Source: Salinimicrobium profundisediminis (GTDB lineage: Bacteria; Bacteroidota; Bacteroidia; Flavobacteriales; Flavobacteriaceae). Taken from it: 64,000 nt of DNA. The notes below the pieces were generated by a model. The model made no database searches. It saw nothing but the letters and a program-made list of their open reading frames with translations, and had not been told where the DNA came from. The DNA is taken from NCBI RefSeq assembly GCF_026241755.1, contig NZ_JAPJDA010000006.1, forward strand, positions 28,052-92,051. The letters are read 5' to 3'. Of this stretch, positions 59,975 to 64,000 are shown piece by piece (within the stretch, counting starts at the first letter, position 1; the number at the start of each line of letters is the position of its first letter). The translations under genes were made by a program, and so were the position numbers.

Positions 59975-61210
59975 ATGAAATTTGCGATATTTTCACATGT
60001 CGAACATATTGAACGGGAGGGCCGGTATTATGCCTACGCGCCTTATATGCGGGAGATGAAGCTATGGTTGAAATATGTGGAGGAGGTGGAGGTTGTGGCC
60101 CCCCGGCCCCCAAAGGGGGAGGTTGGCGGACAAAATTGCTACCAACATGAAAATCTGACTTTTAATACAATTCCGTCATTTCATTTTCTGAATTTGAGAG
60201 GTGCTTTAAAGACTATTTTAAAAATTCCCTATATACACTATAAGATATTGGGAGCAATGAAGAGGGCAGATCATTTGCATCTGCGGTGTCCGGGGAATAT
60301 TGGTCTGCTGGCATGTATTTGCCAGATCTTTTTTCCGTCCAAACCAAAATCAGCTAAATATGCCGGTAACTGGGACCCGGAGGCGAAACAACCCTGGAGT
60401 TACAGGTTCCAAAAATGGCTTTTGAGCAACACCTTTTTGACAAGAAATATGCAGGTACTGGTTTACGGAGAATGGCCGGAGCAGTCAAGAAATATTATAC
60501 CTTTTTTCACAGCTTCCTTTTCAGAGAGAGAAAAAACTGAGGTGCCAAAAAAGGCATTTTCAGAACCTTTTATTTTCCTGTTTGTAGGCAACCTGGTGGA
60601 GGGAAAGCGGCCACTGGAAGCGATTAAATTTGCGGAGGAAATAAATAAATTTAGAGAAGGTGCGGATCAGGAGATCCGCGCCAGCTACATTCCAATGAAA
60701 TTGGAACTATATGGGGATGGCCCGGAAAGAGAGAAGCTTGAAACCTACGTAAGGGAAAATCATTTAGAGCAATTAATAAGTATAAAAGGAAACCGACCTC
60801 TAGAGGACTTGAAAAAAGCTTACCAAAAAGCCCATTTTGTGATACTCCCTTCCAAATCTGAAGGTTGGCCCAAAGCCCTTGCCGAAGGCATGTTCTTTGG
60901 CTGCATTCCAATTGCCACTCCCGTTAGTTGTGTGCCGTGGATGCTCGACTACGGTAGTAGGGGAGTATTATTAGAGGATCTAAGCCAAAGGCTAACAGCT
61001 AACGGCCAAAAGTTAAATAGGAGTGTACAGAGGGCAGAGGACAGAGGACAGGATGTCCTGAAAATTGCACAATTATTAGCTGATCAGGAAGAAATGGAGA
61101 AAATGTCTGAGGAGTCAAAAAAATGGAGTCAGCATTATACGTTGGAGAGGTTTGAGGAGGCGATAAAGAAAGTGCTTTTACATCCTAATGACATCCTAAT
61201 GAGGAGGTAA
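59975..61210 (+). CDS. Glycosyltransferase family 4 carrying two spacer-derived insertions
   Basis: 411-aa GT-B enzyme. Core features are AIFSHVEHIEREGRYYAYAPYMREM, HLRCPGNIGLLACICQIFFPSKPKSAKYAGNWDPEAKQPWSYRFQKWLL, FLFVGNLVEGKRPLEAIKFA and PSKSEGWPKALAEGMFFGCIPIATPVSCVPWML (E(x7)E motif). Two stretches look foreign: APRPPKGEVGG (60096-60130), encoded by a CCCCCGGCCCCCAAAGGGGG palindromic repeat, and QRLTANGQKLNRSVQRAEDRGQ (about 60986-61051), encoded by GCTAACAGCTAACGG- and GAGGACAGAGGACAGG-type words typical of the spacers here. Both keep the frame. The next gene is 178 bases away. Confidence 0.88.
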   Translation: MKFAIFSHVEHIEREGRYYAYAPYMREMKLWLKYVEEVEVVAPRPPKGEVGGQNCYQHENLTFNTIPSFHFLNLRGALKTILKIPYIHYKILGAMKRADHLHLRCPGNIGLLACICQIFFPSKPKSAKYAGNWDPEAKQPWSYRFQKWLLSNTFLTRNMQVLVYGEWPEQSRNIIPFFTASFSEREKTEVPKKAFSEPFIFLFVGNLVEGKRPLEAIKFAEEINKFREGADQEIRASYIPMKLELYGDGPEREKLETYVRENHLEQLISIKGNRPLEDLKKAYQKAHFVILPSKSEGWPKALAEGMFFGCIPIATPVSCVPWMLDYGSRGVLLEDLSQRLTANGQKLNRSVQRAEDRGQDVLKIAQLLADQEEMEKMSEESKKWSQHYTLERFEEAIKKVLLHPNDILMRR

Positions 61211-61388
61211 GTATTTCTAAAGGGAAGCTTTCCCCGGCTCCCTTTAGGGACGGGGTAAAACGGGGAAAGAGGGAAGAATAAGAATGAAGCATTAGTGAAA
61301 AAGCACTTCGACCATCCCCTCCTTCAGTCGGGGAGCTCAGTGTGACATTCGTAAGAAAAACGGTAATCAGTAAACAGTAAACAGAAAA
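61211..61388. repeat. Repeat-filled spacer with nested palindromes
   Basis: Positions 61219-61265 hold AAAGGGA...TCCCTTT and TTTCCCC...GGGGAAA inverted repeats. 61303-61346 is a palindromic element with outer parts GCACTTCGAC and GCTCAGTGTGAC and an inserted CCCCTCCTTCAGTCGGGG hairpin. Word repeats GTAATCAGTAAACAGTAAAC follow at 61360-61385. No promoter was recognised. Confidence 0.65.
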
Positions 61389-62453
61389 ATGCGAGTATTA
61401 CAGCTAATCGACAGCCTAAGGCCCGGCGGCGCCGAAAAAATGTCTGTATCCTACGCAAATGCTTTGACGACCCGGATAGATGCTTCTTTCCTCTGTTGTA
61501 CCCGAATGGAGGGTTTGCTGAAAAAGCAATTAGCCCCCGAAGTAGGTTATTTATTCCTTAATAAAACCGGAACCTTTGACCTTAGAGCTTTCCTGAAGTT
61601 GAAGAAATTTGTAAAAGAAAATAAGGTAGATATCATACAGGCCCATGGTAGCTCATGGTTCATGGGGGTACTTCTAAAAATATCTCTTCCGAAATTAAAG
61701 CTGGTGTGGCATGATCATTATGGGGCAAGGGCAGAGAAAGATCTGAGACCGGGGTTATTATCCATATTTTCCGAGTATTTCGACGGAATTATTAGTGTGA
61801 ACCTACAACTTAAGGAGTGGGCAGAGAGAAACCTTCATTGTAATAAAATTGCTTTTATACCTAATTTTGCTTCCTTTGGAGGAAGAGAGCCTAAGGATAA
61901 TAATCTTCAAATTAGAGAAGGTTTTAAAATTATTCATCTGGCTAATTTAAAACCACCCAAAGACCACCTGAATCTTTTGAAGGCTTTCGGGAAGTTATCA
62001 CAGGTCAATACATCAGTAAGCCTTCATTTAATAGGGAAAGAGGAGAATAATTTTTATTCCCAGGAATTAAGAAAGTTTATTAAAGAAAATGGTCTTGAAG
62101 ATAAAATCTATTTTTACGGTGAAAGGGAAGAGATAATGAATCTTTTGCAACAGGCTGATCTTGGGGTGCTATCTTCTTCCTCGGAAGGCTTACCCGTTGC
62201 CCTCCTGGAGTATGGTTTTGCAGGTTTACCTGTGGTTTGTACAAAAGTGGGAGAATGTGAGTCTGTAGTCGGAACAGCGGGGGTATTAGTTCCCCCGAAT
62301 GATCCGGAAGCCCTATTTTTGGCTCTTAAATCATATGTGGAAAATGAAGTTGAAAGAAGGAAAGATTCCGTAGCTTTCCAAAAAAGGGTTTTTGAAACTT
62401 ATTCAGAAAAGCAGGTATTAAAACAGCTTTTGAGCTTCATGAGAGATTTGTGA
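61389..62453 (+). CDS. Glycosyltransferase family 4
   Basis: 354-aa GT-B enzyme: VLQLIDSLRPGGAEKMSVSYANAL (GGAE donor/acceptor loop typical of GT4), IIQAHGSSWFMGVLLKI, IIHLANLKPPKDHLNLLKAFGKL and LSSSSEGLPVALLEYGFAGLPVVCTKVGECESVVG (E(x7)E). Length is normal. It is separated from the preceding gene by a repeat-filled spacer and from the polymerase-like gene by 46 bases. Confidence 0.92.
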   Translation: MRVLQLIDSLRPGGAEKMSVSYANALTTRIDASFLCCTRMEGLLKKQLAPEVGYLFLNKTGTFDLRAFLKLKKFVKENKVDIIQAHGSSWFMGVLLKISLPKLKLVWHDHYGARAEKDLRPGLLSIFSEYFDGIISVNLQLKEWAERNLHCNKIAFIPNFASFGGREPKDNNLQIREGFKIIHLANLKPPKDHLNLLKAFGKLSQVNTSVSLHLIGKEENNFYSQELRKFIKENGLEDKIYFYGEREEIMNLLQQADLGVLSSSSEGLPVALLEYGFAGLPVVCTKVGECESVVGTAGVLVPPNDPEALFLALKSYVENEVERRKDSVAFQKRVFETYSEKQVLKQLLSFMRDL

Positions 62454-62499
62454 TCAGATCATTCGGAATGAAAAATAGGTTGCAGGTTAAAAAGACAAA

Positions 62500-63912
62500 G
62501 TGAGATATAAGAGACCATCCAGAGTAGTGCAAAACCTTTTACAGGTGGAGTATATCAAATTGGTGTTGCTACATTTGGCAATAGCTTTTGCTATTTATTT
62601 ATACGAGCCTCTCTCTATGCTCTATTCACTATCAGTTTTTGCTTACTTTATCTTTACTATCCTACAGAAAAAAAATAAGAATAACGAAGCTTTAATGGCC
62701 GCTGCTTACATTGCCGGCGTTGAGATATTCTGGAGAATGACGGGAGGGGTCGTTTTTTATGAAACCGGTAAATATGCAGTTATTGTTTTTCTGCTAATAG
62801 GAATGCTTTTTAAAGGAACTTCGGCGAAGACCACGCCTTTTTGGCTCTATCTATTGATCCTGGTACCCGGTATTGTGATTGCTTCTCTGAACCCCGACTA
62901 TGATGAGGTATTTAGGAAAGCTGTGGCATTTAACTTGAGTGGGCCTGTATGCCTGGGGGTTTCTGCCTTATATTGTTATTATAAGAAAATTTCTAAAAAA
63001 AATTTTCAAAAAGTACTTTTAATGTTACTGCTGCCTATAATAACAAACATGTTCTATTTGTTTTTCTATACTCCAAGTCTACAGGAAATGGTTATAAATA
63101 TTGGAGCCAACTATGCAGCCACTGGAGGCTATGGGCCCAACCAGATAGCCACTATTATGGGAATGGGAAGTTTATTGTTGGTCATTCGACTTTTCGATGT
63201 AAAGGGTAAATGGGTCAATCTCATTGACCTTGGTTTATTAGGTATGATGAGTTATAGAGCAATAATTACATTTTCGAGAGGAGGAATAGTAACTGCTTTA
63301 ATATGTGCGGCGGCTTTTATATTTCTGCTATACTACAAGAAGGGTCGTAGGGAGCAGAAACAACTGCAAATTAAAATTATTTTTTTAGTAGGAGTTCTTT
63401 TTGCTTCATGGGCTTTATCGGCTGCCGGAAGTTCCGGGTTAATAGTGAACCGATGGACGGGGAAAGACGCAAGGGGTAGAGAGAAGGAAGATTTGACTAC
63501 GGGAAGAGTAGATCTTTTGTCGACTGAACTTGAAGCCTTCTATCATAATCCTGTAGTGGGAGTAGGGGTAGGAAAAGCCAAATCTTACCGGGAGGAGGAA
63601 TTGGGGGAGGAAATTGCCACCCATAGCGAAGTGAGCAGGCTACTCTCTGAACATGGTCTTTTGGGGCTGTTGGGAGTGGCTATTTTAGTTATTGTACCTA
63701 TGCTCTTTTGGCTAAAGTTCAAGAACAACTATTTCTTTCTTTGCTTTATGCTGTTCTGGTTCCTTACTGTTAATCATTCAGCCATGAGAATTGCATTACC
63801 GGCATTTGTATATGGTTTGGCCTTGCTATATATAGTTGATGATAAAAGGAGAGATAGAAGGACAGGAATAGAAGAACGAAAACTAAGTTCAGTTGTGAGT
63901 TCTCAGTTATGA
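62500..63912 (+). CDS. O-antigen ligase/polymerase-like membrane protein (Wzy_C type)
   Basis: 470-aa inner-membrane protein (GTG start) with about eleven hydrophobic segments. The large periplasmic loop near residues 310-385 contains GRVDLLSTELEAFYHNPVVGVGVGKAKSY and ATHSEVSRLLSEHGLLGLLGVAI, the arrangement of the Wzy_C/O-antigen ligase family, with a conserved His in place. It would polymerise repeat units or ligate the glycan. No Wzx flippase is in the window. The last residues (KLSSVVSSQL) are encoded by the 14-bp tandem repeat at 63891-64000, which also supplies the stop codon. Confidence 0.88.
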   Translation: MRYKRPSRVVQNLLQVEYIKLVLLHLAIAFAIYLYEPLSMLYSLSVFAYFIFTILQKKNKNNEALMAAAYIAGVEIFWRMTGGVVFYETGKYAVIVFLLIGMLFKGTSAKTTPFWLYLLILVPGIVIASLNPDYDEVFRKAVAFNLSGPVCLGVSALYCYYKKISKKNFQKVLLMLLLPIITNMFYLFFYTPSLQEMVINIGANYAATGGYGPNQIATIMGMGSLLLVIRLFDVKGKWVNLIDLGLLGMMSYRAIITFSRGGIVTALICAAAFIFLLYYKKGRREQKQLQIKIIFLVGVLFASWALSAAGSSGLIVNRWTGKDARGREKEDLTTGRVDLLSTELEAFYHNPVVGVGVGKAKSYREEELGEEIATHSEVSRLLSEHGLLGLLGVAILVIVPMLFWLKFKNNYFFLCFMLFWFLTVNHSAMRIALPAFVYGLALLYIVDDKRRDRRTGIEERKLSSVVSSQL

Positions 63913-64000
63913 GTTCTCAGTTGTGAGTTCTCAGTTGTGAGTTCTCAGTTGTGAGTTCTCAGTTGTGAGTTCTCAGTTGTGAGTTCTCAGTTGTGAGTTC
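63891..64000. repeat. 14-bp tandem repeat array, about eight units, running out of the window
   Basis: AGTTGTGAGTTCTC is repeated from 63891: units start at 63891, 63905, 63919, 63933, 63947, 63961, 63975 and 63989 (the last cut by the window end). Only the second unit differs (AGTTATGAGTTCTC). The array overlaps the 3' end of the Wzy-like gene. Confidence 0.97.

Noticed and set aside
63891..64000. CRISPR array
   Set aside because: The units are contiguous 14-mers without spacers, and no cas gene is present.
1..64000. tRNA, rRNA, integrase or full IS element marking a genomic island border
   Set aside because: No cloverleaf, rRNA segment or transposase/integrase motif was recognised in any frame or spacer.

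Overview
The window (64 kb) is part of a chromosome of a member of the Bacteroidota, most likely a marine-type Flavobacteriaceae. The evidence is a SusC/SusD pair, TAnnTTTG-type promoter boxes close upstream of start codons (for example 1567-1574, 13417-13424, 54732-54739), many TTG starts, DUF6520-like and four-helix-bundle small proteins, and low-to-moderate GC. No tRNA, rRNA, CRISPR array or complete insertion sequence was seen.

Layout. 1-1326: 3'-truncated ABC-F ATPase (housekeeping flank). 1595-8442: start of a surface-polysaccharide locus on the + strand with export lipoprotein (wza-like), tyrosine autokinase/co-polymerase (wzc-like), a four-helix-bundle gene, GDP-fucose synthesis (gmd, fcl) and a small outer-membrane barrel. 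8509-17820: mostly minus strand, with an asparagine synthase-like amidotransferase, sialic-acid-type genes neuA, neuC and neuB interrupted by a second four-helix-bundle gene and a polyvalent-kinase-like gene, then an 801-aa fusion of a PLP alpha-oxoamine synthase and a FemAB/GNAT-like acyltransferase. 18029-28271: a non-polysaccharide island with a PAS-AraC regulator, a small secreted DUF6520-like peptide, an M16 peptidase-SusD-SusC operon with a long structured leader, and an XRE-type regulator.

28374-40907: a minus-strand operon (glycosyltransferases, methyltransferase, polysaccharide deacetylase, formyltransferase, MBOAT/SGNH O-acylation pair), read from a promoter at 39910-39917 and bracketed by two paralogous polysaccharide pyruvyltransferase genes on the + strand. 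The first of these is followed by a methyltransferase broken by a one-base shift in a T7 tract. 41208-54623: Wzm/Wzt-type ABC exporter followed by an AT-rich run of glycosyltransferases, FkbM methyltransferase, sulfotransferase and a PP-loop protein, with wecB on the opposite strand. 54757-63912: a second + strand unit with its own promoter, containing more glycosyltransferases, a possible sialyltransferase-like protein, a membrane-anchored beta-propeller, a methyltransferase and a Wzy/ligase-type membrane protein.

Together the genes would make a complex, acidic, fucose- and nonulosonate-containing, heavily decorated (pyruvyl, formyl, O-acyl, methyl, sulfate, possibly amide) surface glycan. 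Intergenic DNA carries an unusual load of short repeats: palindromes with another palindrome in the middle, word-like degenerate repeats, and a 14-bp tandem array at the right edge. In one glycosyltransferase gene the same kind of DNA appears to have entered the reading frame.
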